Positions 38,071-47,332 are shown, numbered from the stretch's first letter. The stretch is 64,000 bases of DNA from Bacillus sp. J33 (GCF_000518885.1 NZ_JAEL01000011.1:21730-85729), one strand, 5' to 3'. The notes: generated from the sequence alone by a model not told the origin. Made by a program: numbers and translations.

Positions 38071-38858
38071 TGCCCAGGGTGCTCCTTCCATTGGGTTATG
38101 TACTCCTGAATATTGTTAATATGTTTCTTCGCTTCCTCTTCCCCGATCTTTATAATTTCATCAATGTTGGTAAATGCCCGGGAGCTATACATTTCCACTC
38201 TTGGCCTGATCATAAAATCCGATTCGATTTCACGGTGTGTAACGAGTTCCATTTGCATGATGTCCAAACTTTGCATAATTACATCATAGATAGATGTAAT
38301 TTCCGCATTTGTTTTTACATGCGACACATCTATGGCAATGACTATATCAGCTCCCATCTCTTTTGCAACAGAAACAGGAATCCGATCGACAACTCCCCCA
38401 TCAACCAGAAGGCGCCCATTTAATTTTTCAGGGACAAAAATTCCCGGTATTGAGATGCTTGCCCTCACTGCCTCGGCAATCGGCCCTTTATTAAATACAA
38501 CTTTTTCTCCTGTCATCAGGTCAGTAGCAACTACATTAACCGGAATATCAAGCTCTTCAAGGTTTTTTCCGTGGGTAAAAATACGAATAAGTTCCTTTAC
38601 CCGTTTCCCTGCAACAAACCCCATTTTAGGGACAGTAAAGTCCAAATAATATTTTCTTCTAAAAGCTTTTGAAAGTTTGTATAAACGATCTATATCCAGA
38701 CCCGCTCCATAAAAGCATCCGACCATTGCCCCCATGCTGCTTCCGGCAATAAAATCAATCGGAATGCCTGCTTCTTTTAAGACCTTGATGGCACCTAAGT
38801 GGGCGAACCCTCGCGCTCCTCCCGAACCAAGTGCCAACCCTATTTTCGGACGACGCAA
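38067..38858 (-). CDS. ylbK: Patatin-like phospholipase family protein YlbK
   Basis: The 263-residue protein has the patatin fold: IGLALGSGGARGFAHLGA oxyanion loop, GSSMG nucleophile motif (catalytic Ser about residue 41), and VDGGVVDRIPV containing the catalytic Asp. Probable lipid acyl hydrolase (RssA-like); substrate unknown. TTG 38858 after AGAGGAGGGG gives the family length; the open frame up to 38924 lacks homology. Coupled to ylbL. Confidence 0.9.
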   Translation of the reverse strand: MRRPKIGLALGSGGARGFAHLGAIKVLKEAGIPIDFIAGSSMGAMVGCFYGAGLDIDRLYKLSKAFRRKYYLDFTVPKMGFVAGKRVKELIRIFTHGKNLEELDIPVNVVATDLMTGEKVVFNKGPIAEAVRASISIPGIFVPEKLNGRLLVDGGVVDRIPVSVAKEMGADIVIAIDVSHVKTNAEITSIYDVIMQSLDIMQMELVTHREIESDFMIRPRVEMYSSRAFTNIDEIIKIGEEEAKKHINNIQEYITQWKEHPGQ

Positions 38859-39189
38859 ATAGACCCCTCCTCTGGACATCATACGGCATTGCATCCCAGC
38901 CCTCATATTATGCCAATCAGCCACAGGAGCTATGAATCTTGACCACAGCTCATTTTTTGAACCTGCCTGTACTTAATTCTATGGTCTATTTTAAAGTTCT
39001 ATGAGTATATTGATTTATATGGGGACAAGGCTGGGCGGCAATAACTGTCCTGGCCATTCCTGCTGCTTTTTTTTCCAGAAAAAATGATTTCTTAAAAAAG
39101 GATTGCCAAATAAATCTCAAATGCTACTTTATTTTATCATTGTTTAAAAACAGTTGCACAGTCAGTACAACTCTGAGGGAGGCTTGTCC
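38859..39189. other. Divergent intergenic region ylbK-ylbJ
   Basis: No gene seen. The ylbJ promoter should lie here (sigma-E dependent in B. subtilis), but I could not pick a convincing sigma-E -35/-10 pair. The in-frame sequence before ylbK and ylbJ is judged non-coding. Confidence 0.5.
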
Positions 39190-40407
39190 GTGTTTCGTTC
39201 TAAATTAAAAACGGTTACTCTTGCACTCTCTGTAACCTTGATGGCCATTTCTTTAATTTCATTTCCCCAAGAATCAGTCGACGCGTCAATCAGGGGATTA
39301 AATATGTGGTGGGAAATTGTTTTCCCTTCCCTATTGCCATTCTTCATTATTTCAGAAATGCTGATTGGTTTTGGAGTAGTGAAATTTATCGGTGTACTGC
39401 TGGAGCCTTTAATGCGTCCATTATTCAAGGTTCCGGGTGTTGGCGGTTTTGTGTGGGCAATGGGGATGGCATCAGGCTATCCTGCCGGGGCTAAGCTTAC
39501 AGCTAGGCTGCGCCAGGAAGGACAGCTATCAAAAACAGAAGCTGAGCGGCTTGTTTCTTTTACTAATTGTTCAAACCCGCTATTTATTTTCGGAGCTGTT
39601 TCCGTCGGCTTTTTTAATAATGCAAAACTTGGAGTGATTCTGGCTTTGGCTCATTATCTTGGCAATTTTACAGTTGGCTTGTTAATGAGATTTTATGGGC
39701 GCAGTCAAAATAAACAAGCCCAGGATGAAAAAAAAGCACGACCCTCTTTACGGGCAGCCTTCTCGGCACTTCATAGGACAAGGATCAATGATAACCGCCC
39801 CATTGGAAAACTGCTGGGTGATGCAGTTATGTCATCTATCCAAACCTTGTTAATGATCGGAGGCTTCATCATTCTTTTCTCTGTCATTAACAAACTGCTT
39901 TTTCATCTGGGCATAACAGCTATTCTTGCAAAAGGCATAGAGGTCATCCTTGCACTTTTTCATTTGCCGGTTGAGTTAAGCATACCTTTCATTTCCGGCC
40001 TTTTTGAAATTACGCTTGGAAGCCAAATGACAAGCCAGATACCGCAGGCTACCTTAATGCATCAAGTGATCATTACCAGCTTTATACTTGCATTTAGCGG
40101 ATTTAGCGTCCAGGCGCAAGTAGCAAGCATACTTGCCCAGACTGATATTAATTTCAAGCCTTTCTTTTTTGCAAGAATCATTCACGGATTTACCGCTGCG
40201 TTATATGTTTTTATCCTTTGGAATCCTATATATGAACGTTTTTATAACACTGAAGAGCCCTCTAATTCCATTCCTGTCGGTTTCTTCGTAGAAAATTCGT
40301 ATTTGGGAAGATTGTTTGATGGGATAACATCGTCTGGCCCTCTGATCACATTGCTGGCACTTTCTGTTTATACTTATGTTCTGGCCAGGCGCCTTGACAG
40401 GAAGTAA
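39190..40407 (+). CDS. ylbJ: Sporulation integral membrane protein YlbJ
   Basis: The 405-residue polytopic protein has about eight to ten transmembrane segments and nucleoside-recognition-domain-like features (WWEIVFPSLLPFFIISEML, MASGYPAGAKLTARL, FTNCSNPLFIFGAVSVGFF). YlbJ belongs to the sigma-E regulon in B. subtilis and is needed for spore cortex formation. GTG 39190 follows GAGGGAGG; the frame extends to 39154 without support. Confidence 0.92.
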   Translation: MFRSKLKTVTLALSVTLMAISLISFPQESVDASIRGLNMWWEIVFPSLLPFFIISEMLIGFGVVKFIGVLLEPLMRPLFKVPGVGGFVWAMGMASGYPAGAKLTARLRQEGQLSKTEAERLVSFTNCSNPLFIFGAVSVGFFNNAKLGVILALAHYLGNFTVGLLMRFYGRSQNKQAQDEKKARPSLRAAFSALHRTRINDNRPIGKLLGDAVMSSIQTLLMIGGFIILFSVINKLLFHLGITAILAKGIEVILALFHLPVELSIPFISGLFEITLGSQMTSQIPQATLMHQVIITSFILAFSGFSVQAQVASILAQTDINFKPFFFARIIHGFTAALYVFILWNPIYERFYNTEEPSNSIPVGFFVENSYLGRLFDGITSSGPLITLLALSVYTYVLARRLDRK

Positions 40408-40419
40408 CTAGTAGTGAAT

Positions 40420-40452
40420 AAAGAACGGGCAGCCCTATGGCACCCGTTCTTT

Positions 40453-40455
<3 letters not shown>
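40420..40455. terminator. Bidirectional terminator between ylbJ and coaD
   Basis: AAAGAACGGG (40420-40429) pairs with CCCGTTCTTT (40443-40452), followed by TTTTATT on the plus strand. Confidence 0.85.
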
Positions 40456-40932
<477 letters not shown>

Positions 40933-40989
40933 TTACATCCCCCTAACATTTTATTGAATATGTATACCTTCACTCAGCCTGGTTAATAT

Positions 40990-41544
40990 CTACTTAGACC
41001 AGCCATAAATGGAAATAGAAATGATCCCATAATTTTCATGTTTGCGCTGAATAAGCCTGCCGACTGATTCCGGCAATGTTACATCAGAGCTATGTTCACA
41101 CAATATTGTACCGCCAGCTGTAAGCAAATCCTTGTCATCAATTGCCTGGAGGATCTTAAGCAGCTGCTGCCTGCGGTATGGAGGATCTAAGAATATATAG
41201 TCAAAAGCCAATTCCCTTTTTAGAATTGCTTTTATTGCACGATCTGCATCATTGCGGTATACCTCTGCCTGTTCTTCTAATCCGCATATTCGAAGGTTTT
41301 CATAAATCGTCTGAATAGCCTTTCCATCCCGGTCGACGAAAATCATCTTATCTGCCCCTCTGCTTAGAGCTTCGATGCCGAGCCCGCCGCTTCCGGCAAA
41401 TAGGTCAAGGCCGAGCCCGCCATCAAAGTATGGCCCAATTATATTAAATATAGCTTCCTTAACCTTATCTGTTGTTGGACGGGTTGAACTCCCAGGGACA
41501 GCTTTTAAAATTTTCCCTTTTTTTGTTCCTGATACAACTCGCAT
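40990..41544 (-). CDS. rsmD: 16S rRNA (guanine(966)-N2)-methyltransferase RsmD
   Basis: The 184-residue SAM-dependent methyltransferase corresponds to ylbH. Motifs: MRVVSGTKKGKILKAVPG start, RPTTDKVKEAIFNII, LDLFAGSGGLGIEALSRG (SAM) and FLDPPY (catalytic). ATG 41544 fits the family and has GCGGTGATTTTA before it; an extension to 41610 is unsupported. Confidence 0.95.
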   Translation of the reverse strand: MRVVSGTKKGKILKAVPGSSTRPTTDKVKEAIFNIIGPYFDGGLGLDLFAGSGGLGIEALSRGADKMIFVDRDGKAIQTIYENLRICGLEEQAEVYRNDADRAIKAILKRELAFDYIFLDPPYRRQQLLKILQAIDDKDLLTAGGTILCEHSSDVTLPESVGRLIQRKHENYGIISISIYGWSK

Positions 41545-41723
41545 TAAAATCACCGCTAACTTGCTTATTTTTGTCTTCCTGCCCAAGACTTCTGTAAGAG
41601 GGGAAAACAATCATCGACATATTTTTTCCTTCCTATCCTACCATAACTTACAATTGGTAGCCAACATGCAAGTTGTAAGCGGAATCATTTTCCCGTTGGA
41701 ACTAAAAAAATATCCGAATAAGT

Positions 41724-41752
41724 GTATATCCATTATGATTGTGGAAATAATG
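41724..41752 (+). promoter_or_regulatory. Candidate sigma-F/sigma-G promoter of the CsfG-like RNA
   Basis: GTATA (41724-41728), a 14-bp spacer and GGAAATAATG (41743-41752) resemble forespore sigma elements (GYATA / GGNNANHT). They are correctly placed before the predicted plus-strand RNA. Confidence 0.55.
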
Positions 41753-41757
41753 TAAGT

Positions 41758-41904
41758 AACAGCATCTATTCGAGGATGTTGTTGCCAACCGCGGAGAAGA
41801 CTTACGTTTCCCCATAAGTTCTTCCTCCGGTTTCTCCTCTCCCTTTGCCTTCTATCCTGAAAAGGATATAGAAGGACCCTGCAGAATATCTGCAGGGCTT
41901 TTTA
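41758..41904 (+). ncRNA. csfG: Probable CsfG sporulation-specific small RNA
   Basis: In B. subtilis the sporulation sRNA CsfG is encoded, as I recall, between ylbG and ylbH. Here the intergenic region beside ylbH (rsmD) has a forespore-type promoter and a plus-strand terminator (CCCTGCAG / CTGCAGGG then CTTTTTATTTT, 41877-41908), but no plus-strand gene. Between them are a long hairpin (CGGAGAAGACTTA paired with TAAGTTCTTCCTCCG, 41791-41829), a pyrimidine-rich stretch with anti-Shine-Dalgarno-like TTCCTCC and TCTCCTCTCCC, and a small TTCTATCC/GGATATAGAA hairpin. This architecture and position fit CsfG; ends are approximate. Confidence 0.75.
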
Positions 41905-41909
41905 TTTTC

Positions 41910-41993
41910 GGGTCATTTCTCCTGGATTGTTGTTTTACTTATAAAATCTGCCCGTTGATTTCAGCAGGGCACTCAAGCTTTCCCGCGGGGAGG
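41910..41993. repeat. Truncated MITE-like copy
   Basis: GGTCATTTCTCCTGGATTG through GATTTCAGCAGGGCACTCAA to GCGGGGAGG matches the first part of the 49724-50009 element. The right end is missing, and the stop codon of the next gene lies 14 bp further. No target duplication. Confidence 0.7.
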
Positions 41994-42007
41994 TTTTTAT
42001 TTGCTAT

Positions 42008-43426
42008 TTATTCAAGGGCAGTTGTTAATGCAAGTTCATCATTTCGCTCTTCAACTGAAACATTAAAAAGAGTTTCCAGCCATTGAATCTCAATAAAGGC
42101 AGTCCCATTTAAATTTGTTAATGGATTTTCCAGGAGGCCATAGTCTTCTTCGTTATAAATGAAAAAATTTTTGTTTAAGTAGAAGCGGTAGCTGTTATTT
42201 CCTTTCGCCAGAAACAGTGTTTCCTCATCAGACAGCACCTCCACTTTATAACCCATAGCTTCCGCCATTTCTTTTAAAGGCAAAAGCTGCTTTCCATTTT
42301 TATATATTACGTTAATGCTTTTTTGCTCCATCCCTGAAAAAGACACTTTCCTGTTATATTCAAAATACAAAGGGACAAAAGGTTTATTTAATTGTTTATT
42401 CATCGCAAAGAAGCGGGTTTCTCGCCCCTTTATATTGCCCAGAATTTTATCCAGCCTTTCAATACTGAGTGTGTCTTCCGCATTCATATTCCGAATAAAC
42501 ATTTGGCGTTCATCATCAGCCAACTCTTTTCTCAACTCATTAAGGAGCCTATTTCCTTTTTCAGTTCCAGCCTTTCTGTCACGGAGTTGTGATCCCAGAG
42601 CATCGATAAGCCAATCTTCTATGTCTGGAGAATAGCTGAATTTTCCTTTATAGAATAGAGTAATCAGCATTTGCTCTAGCTCATCATTATTAGTATCTGG
42701 CCCGGTTAAAAGGATTCCTTTTCCGTAGGATTTCTTATATTCATTAGTTATAACAACACTAATATTAGAATTCTCCGCCAGGTTTTTAAGGTTTTCAGCC
42801 TTTAGATCAACAGACTTTTGATGGTCTATATAAACATCAAAGCCACTCTTAGATACTTTTTTAAGCGGGGCTTGCTGCCAATATAGGGAAGGTGTATTCC
42901 CTTGTCCCTCAAAGGTATAATAATCGATAAGCTCCATTTCTTTATGGGCTTTTAAAGGAATTCCCGCTGCCCAGGTTCCGTCTTTTCTATTTGAATCAGA
43001 TACAGTTATCAAAGAATGCTTTATCTCTGAACCGTGTACAGATACAGTCCAATCATTTAACAAAAAGGCTTTTTGCTTCTTTTCCATTGGCAAAACGTAT
43101 GTAAAAACCATCTGTTTGCCATTTGAAAGGAACGTATAAGGGTTATCATCGCCCGAATCACACGCTATTCCCTGTCCACTTTTGCACTGCCATTGAAAAA
43201 ATGTGTCCGGTATTATCAATCTATATTCTCTATCTGGTATTAGTCCTTTGATCGTCTGTGTCACTTTTAGGTTACTTTGAAGAGATTCAACAGCAATATG
43301 CTGGCTTAGCTGCATAAGCTCTTCTGACTCTCCAGTTTGCTCTGAATAAGCCTTCCACTGCCAAAAGAGCAGGCCTGTAATTGAGCCTGACAAAAGCATA
43401 AAAATAAAAAAAGATGCCCTCCACAT
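42008..43426 (-). CDS. Membrane-anchored protein with C-terminal copper-amine-oxidase-N (stalk) domain
   Basis: This 472-residue protein has an N-terminal signal anchor (FFIFMLLSGSITGLLFW) and a large extracytoplasmic part. Residues about 375-465 resemble the stalk domain named after the copper amine oxidase N-terminal domain (GKQLLPLKEMAEAMGYKVEV, SYRFYLNKNFFIYN, TAFIEIQWLETLFNVSV). Residues 30-370 are not recognised. ATG 43426 follows AAGAGGGTATACCA. Stalk domains are common in surface proteins of spore formers; function here unknown. B. subtilis has no counterpart between ylbG and ylbH. Confidence 0.7.
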   Translation of the reverse strand: MWRASFFIFMLLSGSITGLLFWQWKAYSEQTGESEELMQLSQHIAVESLQSNLKVTQTIKGLIPDREYRLIIPDTFFQWQCKSGQGIACDSGDDNPYTFLSNGKQMVFTYVLPMEKKQKAFLLNDWTVSVHGSEIKHSLITVSDSNRKDGTWAAGIPLKAHKEMELIDYYTFEGQGNTPSLYWQQAPLKKVSKSGFDVYIDHQKSVDLKAENLKNLAENSNISVVITNEYKKSYGKGILLTGPDTNNDELEQMLITLFYKGKFSYSPDIEDWLIDALGSQLRDRKAGTEKGNRLLNELRKELADDERQMFIRNMNAEDTLSIERLDKILGNIKGRETRFFAMNKQLNKPFVPLYFEYNRKVSFSGMEQKSINVIYKNGKQLLPLKEMAEAMGYKVEVLSDEETLFLAKGNNSYRFYLNKNFFIYNEEDYGLLENPLTNLNGTAFIEIQWLETLFNVSVEERNDELALTTALE

Positions 43427-43738
43427 TGGTATACCCTCTTAGTCTTATTTCTTATCCTAACAATACCAAAGGGAAGGTCATCCGTCACATTTAATTTGAA
43501 TTTTTAAGAAAAATTTCATAGTTATTTAGTTGGGAATTGAAAGTAATGATAGATGAAAGCTTATTTATTTGGTGTCTTCTAGGCAATCTTTGATTTCACA
43601 TGGCAAAAATGCTTACGTGTAAGAAATTGAGATTAACCGAGGACTTTTTTTATGAGCATGTGTTAGCACTGTTCGCGTGGTTTTTCCCTGTTCGAAGAGG
43701 AAACGAAATTGACATAGTTATCTTGGGCAATAGCTGCT
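43427..43738. other. Intergenic spacer, nothing recognised
   Basis: About 310 bp with scattered stops in all frames; no gene, hairpin terminator or repeat copy that I can support. Confidence 0.5.
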
Positions 43739-44050
43739 TCAAGTAAAATCTAAATCCAGGCAATCATCAAGCAAATGGCTGTTTTCTCCAATACTTAAGC
43801 TGGCGTTAGCCAACTCATCCCTTGCCAAGCCTTCAGTTGCCAAGAACGCCTCAAGTTCGCCCAGCGACATTGAAAAAAGTTCATTATTGTGTGATGCCAG
43901 CAGCCCCTTTGCACTTAAAGCCGCTATAATCGAAACAACTACAAATCCGTTCATTTTATAAACATGTTTCTTTTCTAATGGAGAAATATCTGCCTTTATG
44001 AAGTAGGCAGCACAAAGAAGAAGTGTCATGGAAAGAAATAGATAAAGCAT
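43739..44050 (-). CDS. Small hypothetical membrane protein
   Basis: The 103-residue protein has two hydrophobic segments (MLYLFLSMTLLLCAAYFI and MNGFVVVSIIAALSAKGLL) and a hydrophilic, acidic C-terminal half (GELEAFLATEGLARDEL, DDCLDLDF). ATG 44050 has GGGAGAGGGACTGC upstream, which supports real translation. I do not recognise a family. It lies alone, divergent from the next gene. Confidence 0.55.
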   Translation of the reverse strand: MLYLFLSMTLLLCAAYFIKADISPLEKKHVYKMNGFVVVSIIAALSAKGLLASHNNELFSMSLGELEAFLATEGLARDELANASLSIGENSHLLDDCLDLDFT

Positions 44051-44202
44051 GCAGTCCCTCTCCCTTCAGCTTTTTAGATGCTACTTCTATTTTTATGCAG
44101 GAAATGATAAAGTATGGATGGACATAGAGCATTTTATTTAAATTTAAACAAGTTACATAGTAAAGAATGTATACCGCTAAGAGTTAAAAGGAGGAACAGA
44201 TT

Positions 44203-44592
44203 TTGATACAGCGTTTTATAGAAATTGGTGAAGGCTACTCTGATATTTACGAATTACTCGAGATTGCAAAGGCCAATCAGCAACGGCTCTCACATATGGC
44301 TGCTTTTCATACAAATATTAATGGAAAAGAAGTAACATCTTTAGCAGTTATCCTGAAACCTACCAATCCTGGAGATTTCCAGCCGCTATATATTTGCCGT
44401 GAAGGCGTCCCGAATCCGAATGTAACACCCAACAGGAGATACGATTTATTTGCTGAAACCGCCAGGGACCTTGAGAAGGAAGTCATACAGCTTACTGTAA
44501 AACCATCCACTTACTTTAATGAAAAGGAATTATATTACCAGTATTTAATTGGAATTTTAAGGCTTAATCATTACATTGCCCCACTGCAATAA
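44203..44592 (+). CDS. Conserved Bacillaceae protein of unknown function (DUF7147-like)
   Basis: The 129-residue soluble protein begins MIQRFIEIGEGYSDIYELLEIAKANQ after a good AGGAGG site. Conserved-looking stretches are VTSLAVILKPT, FQPLYICREGVP and the C-terminal ELYYQYLIGILRLNHYI. I associate it with a conserved but uncharacterised Bacillus family; no catalytic motif is visible. TTG 44203 is the start used. Confidence 0.7.
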   Translation: MIQRFIEIGEGYSDIYELLEIAKANQQRLSHMAAFHTNINGKEVTSLAVILKPTNPGDFQPLYICREGVPNPNVTPNRRYDLFAETARDLEKEVIQLTVKPSTYFNEKELYYQYLIGILRLNHYIAPLQ

Positions 44593-44748
44593 TGTAAACA
44601 CATTTAGCAGGAGAGCTCGTTCCAACTGGCGGTTGATTCCCCATTAGAAAACTCTGCTTATAGAATTAAGTGAATTACTGCCGTTGATTGCAGCAGAAGC
44701 AGCTGCGAACGCACTCACAACGCTTGTGATTGATAATTAATAATCAGC

Positions 44749-44780
44749 AAAAAGGCATGAGCTTTGCTCACGCCTTTTTA
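44749..44780. terminator. Bidirectional terminator of ylbG
   Basis: AAAAAGGCATGAGC pairs with GCTCACGCCTTTTT around TTT. It overlaps the ylbG stop codon. The 150 bp to its left (44593-44748) contain only GTTGATT-type fragments that may be a repeat relic. Confidence 0.8.
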
Positions 44781-45053
44781 GATCCCCATCTTATAATCAT
44801 ATTCTTTGGCCTTATCAGGCTTTGAATTTTCGAATTCCGTTTTAAGGAATGGCTTGTAGGATGGTTCCACTTTTTTTACAAAGGAATATGAATTTATTTT
44901 TTCCATTAATCCTTCAGTATCTTCAAGGTCACAATATAATACTACATATTTAAGCCGTTTAGATACATAATGGACATTTCCGAATCTTCTTAACATTTTT
45001 GCTTGCTTTAACGAATAAAGCCAGACAATTATACCTTGTCTTTGACCCAGCAT
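44778..45053 (-). CDS. ylbG: YlbG family protein (DUF2129)
   Basis: The 91-residue soluble protein has the family features [37 protein letters not shown] and a C-terminal [13 protein letters not shown]. Function unknown. ATG 45053 follows AAAGGGGAAAAAT. Neighbour of ylbF as in B. subtilis. Confidence 0.92.
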   Translation of the reverse strand: MLGQRQGIIVWLYSLKQAKMLRRFGNVHYVSKRLKYVVLYCDLEDTEGLMEKINSYSFVKKVEPSYKPFLKTEFENSKPDKAKEYDYKMGI

Positions 45054-45296
45054 ATATTTTTCCCCTTTGTTGAATCGATCGTTTTATTTAGTCTAGCATA
45101 GAAAAACGCTAATTTTCAATGCTAAAGGGACAATCATTTCCTTTTTAGAAAGGCTCTGAAAAACATGAGTATTTTTTTCAGTCAGGCACTTGTCACCGGG
45201 ATTCAGAATTTCTTAACATTCAAGCCTGCGGTGTCTATCCTGGTTATATTCACTTTTATTTCCCGCCTTCCACTTGCGTTAACACCGATATAAGCC

Positions 45297-45323
45297 ACAA
45301 AAAAACCAGCATAATGCTGGTTT
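45297..45323 (-). terminator. Terminator of ylbF
   Basis: AAAACCAGC (45302-45310) pairs with GCTGGTTTT, with a T-run on the minus strand. The stem reaches the ylbF stop codon. Confidence 0.8.
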
Positions 45324-45763
45324 TATGCCGAACAGCCACAGCTGCCTCCGCTTCCGCAGCCGCCTCCACAGCTTGATTCGAAAAATGGATTCCCAGTCGG
45401 AACCTTGATATGCTCTGAAACGGAGCGGCCGATCATTACGCTTACCTCATCAAGAAGGCTTTGCAAGCCGTTTTCAGCCCTCCTGAATTCTGCCACATGA
45501 ATGTCCATATCCATTTCACGTTTAAGTTCCCTAATTGACATCATCACTTTTTTATATTCTGGATGATATTTGCCAAAACGCTGAACTTCTTCATAAAGTT
45601 CCTTCATTTTGACAAACTCCTGGATTTTCCTTTGTGTTTCACGGCTGTTTTTTAATTTATATAAACTTTTGCGGTAATGTTCCGCTTCTTCAGATTCAGC
45701 AATCATTGCTGCTATCTCGTCAGCTTTGTCCAAAATAGCCATTCTTTCTAATGTAGCAAGCAA
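45323..45763 (-). CDS. ylbF: YlbF, RNase Y regulatory (Y-complex) subunit
   Basis: The 146-residue helical protein of the YlbF/YmcA family forms a complex with YmcA and YaaT that binds Fe-S clusters and directs RNase Y, affecting competence, biofilm formation and sporulation in B. subtilis. Central EVQRFGKYHPEYKKVM and AENGLQSLLDEVSVMIG are typical. The C-terminus SSCGGGCGSGGSCGCSA supplies the cysteines. TTG 45763 aligns with the B. subtilis first residue; the GTG at 45772 overlaps the GGAGGTGAG site. Confidence 0.93.
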   Translation of the reverse strand: MLATLERMAILDKADEIAAMIAESEEAEHYRKSLYKLKNSRETQRKIQEFVKMKELYEEVQRFGKYHPEYKKVMMSIRELKREMDMDIHVAEFRRAENGLQSLLDEVSVMIGRSVSEHIKVPTGNPFFESSCGGGCGSGGSCGCSA

Positions 45764-45821
45764 ATAGCTCACCTCCGTTTCCTATTTTATCATGAAACGG
45801 TACAAAGCTAAAGCAAGGTGA

Positions 45822-46250
45822 CTACGGGATTGTAACGTAAAACTCTTTATTCATGGATGCTGAAGGCTGATTGCCCTTCACAAGCTCAAGCCTGATACGG
45901 TGAGTACCTGAAGAAAGTCCTTTTATAATAAATGCCGCAGAGGAAATTTCCTCTTTTTTTGTTCCATCCACATATAAGAGAATCTTTCCTTTTTCTTTTG
46001 CACTCTGCCCTCTAAAAGAAACACCTTGTACAATACATTCGACTAGCACGTTTTTTCCTCTAACTTGATGACGAACGTAGAATGGATCCTTTTTATTGCT
46101 TTCAATGCCTGAGACGGGCATATCTGACCCTATTTCCATTGCAGCAACAGATTCGACTTGCAATTTTGTCTCAGGTTCAGGAATGTCTCTATGGCAGGCA
46201 CCAAGTATGAAAAGCAATTGTATGCAAAACAGATATTTTAGGCCCTTCAT
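45822..46250 (-). CDS. Hypothetical lipoprotein
   Basis: The 142-residue protein has a lipoprotein signal peptide (LKYLFCIQLLFILGAC, with the lipobox cysteine about residue 19). The mature part contains a beta-rich region reminiscent of an Ig-like fold (GKILLYVDGTKKEEIS, GTHRIRLELVKGN). Function unknown. ATG 46250 is 9 bp from GAGGAG; the TTG at 46259 is too close. It lies between ylbE and ylbF. Confidence 0.75.
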   Translation of the reverse strand: MKGLKYLFCIQLLFILGACHRDIPEPETKLQVESVAAMEIGSDMPVSGIESNKKDPFYVRHQVRGKNVLVECIVQGVSFRGQSAKEKGKILLYVDGTKKEEISSAAFIIKGLSSGTHRIRLELVKGNQPSASMNKEFYVTIP

Positions 46251-46341
46251 TTTTTTCAACTCCTCAATTTGGCTTCCGAATTTCCGCCCATTATATCGAT
46301 AGTGTTTGCACTGCTTTACTTTTTTACTCTTATATAATAAA

Positions 46342-46545
46342 GGCTCTGTTAAATTTGCCTGTTGATTTCCGCTCCAGGAGCTCAGCGAACTGCGGGCGGT
46401 CCGACGCTCCTCCAGCAGGACACTGAATTAGCATCCTTGAATAATCACCTCGTCGTAAGGAAATGCGGTAGCATTTTCGAGGAGCCCGCACCTTCCGCTC
46501 CAATCAACAGGGTGCTAATAATCAACAATCAGCTTTAACACAGCC
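46342..46545. repeat. MITE-like element, 204 bp, subfamily with GGCTCTGTTAA end
   Basis: It starts GGCTCTGTTAAATTTG and ends CTTTAACACAGCC, imperfect terminal inverted repeats. It is flanked by an exact 8-bp duplication, ATAATAAA (46334-46341 and 46546-46553). The core holds GTTGATTTCCGCTCC and its inverted partner CCGCTCCAATCAAC, as in the other copies. It fills most of the 331-bp spacer between ylbE and the lipoprotein gene. Confidence 0.9.
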
Positions 46546-46581
46546 ATAATAAAAAGCTCTCTCGGCTACCGAGAAAGCTTT

Positions 46582-46824
46582 TTAATTGGATTGTGAATTC
46601 ATTGCCTGGAACATGCTCATCATCATGGATGCCATTTGCACTCCGTTTGTAAATTTTTCAACCTGATGGGGAATAGTCCTTTTATAATAGTGGAGAGCCG
46701 CGACTTCAAGGGACTGTATTTCATGGGGATTTCTTGTTAAGGTTCTGTACCAGTGTGGCTGCTCCCTGATAAATTGCTTTAATTCCTTTTTCTGATTAAG
46801 ATAATTGATAATATCTTTTCTCAT
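46582..46824 (-). CDS. ylbE: YlbE-like protein
   Basis: The 80-residue protein is of the YlbE type (LKQFIREQPHWYRTLTRNPH, VEKFTNGVQMASMMMSMFQAM). Function unknown. ATG 46824 follows GAGGGG. It lies 20 bp after ylbD and is probably in the same transcript. Confidence 0.88.
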   Translation of the reverse strand: MRKDIINYLNQKKELKQFIREQPHWYRTLTRNPHEIQSLEVAALHYYKRTIPHQVEKFTNGVQMASMMMSMFQAMNSQSN

Positions 46825-46844
46825 TAGTTCGTTCCCCTCTGTTT

Positions 46845-47246
46845 TTAATCTTTTCTGAATGCGAATGGGTTGTTAGGCTTTGAATTTGCTGGTTTGGAGC
46901 TGCCTCCGGTTTGACCGCCTTGAAATTGAGAAATAACTCCCTGTACCGCAGAAAGCGCCTGGCTGAGATTATTAATGTATCCTTGCATTTGATTCGTATC
47001 CATATGTTTAAGCGTCCCCATAATATTTCCCACCCAATCGCTTTTCTTCTCCTCAGAGCTATTCTTTTTTTCTTTATTTTCTTTGTATGAATCCCATCTT
47101 GAGTCTTCTTCTCCCAGGAGATACCAATCTTCGTACAATTCCTGCCACGTCGCATTTCCAGATCGGACCTCCTTAATAATTTGCGGATTATTTTTGACAA
47201 AATCCTTAAACTTTACGACAGAGGGATGAAGCTTATTGTTAGACAT
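46845..47246 (-). CDS. ylbD: YlbD family spore coat protein
   Basis: The 133-residue hydrophilic protein starts LHPSVVKFKDFVKNNPQIIKEV and has WQELYEDWYLLGEEDSRW and a Gly/Ser/Pro/Asn-rich tail. YlbD of B. subtilis is listed as a putative spore coat protein. ATG 47246 follows GAGGTGATATAATC. Operon with ylbE. Confidence 0.88.
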   Translation of the reverse strand: MSNNKLHPSVVKFKDFVKNNPQIIKEVRSGNATWQELYEDWYLLGEEDSRWDSYKENKEKKNSSEEKKSDWVGNIMGTLKHMDTNQMQGYINNLSQALSAVQGVISQFQGGQTGGSSKPANSKPNNPFAFRKD

Positions 47247-47332
47247 GATTATATCACCTCATTCTGTAGCAAATGCCTATAATACCATATGAACGGATAC
47301 AAAAAAGGTGAATAAAAGGCGGATTTATCAAA

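Noticed and set aside
43427..43738. Further repeat copy or small gene in this spacer
   Set aside because: No matching ends, inner GTTGATT boxes or translatable frame with a ribosome site were found.
44593..44748. Another copy of the MITE-like family (GTTGATT fragments)
   Set aside because: Only short matches; no recognisable ends or duplication, so not counted.
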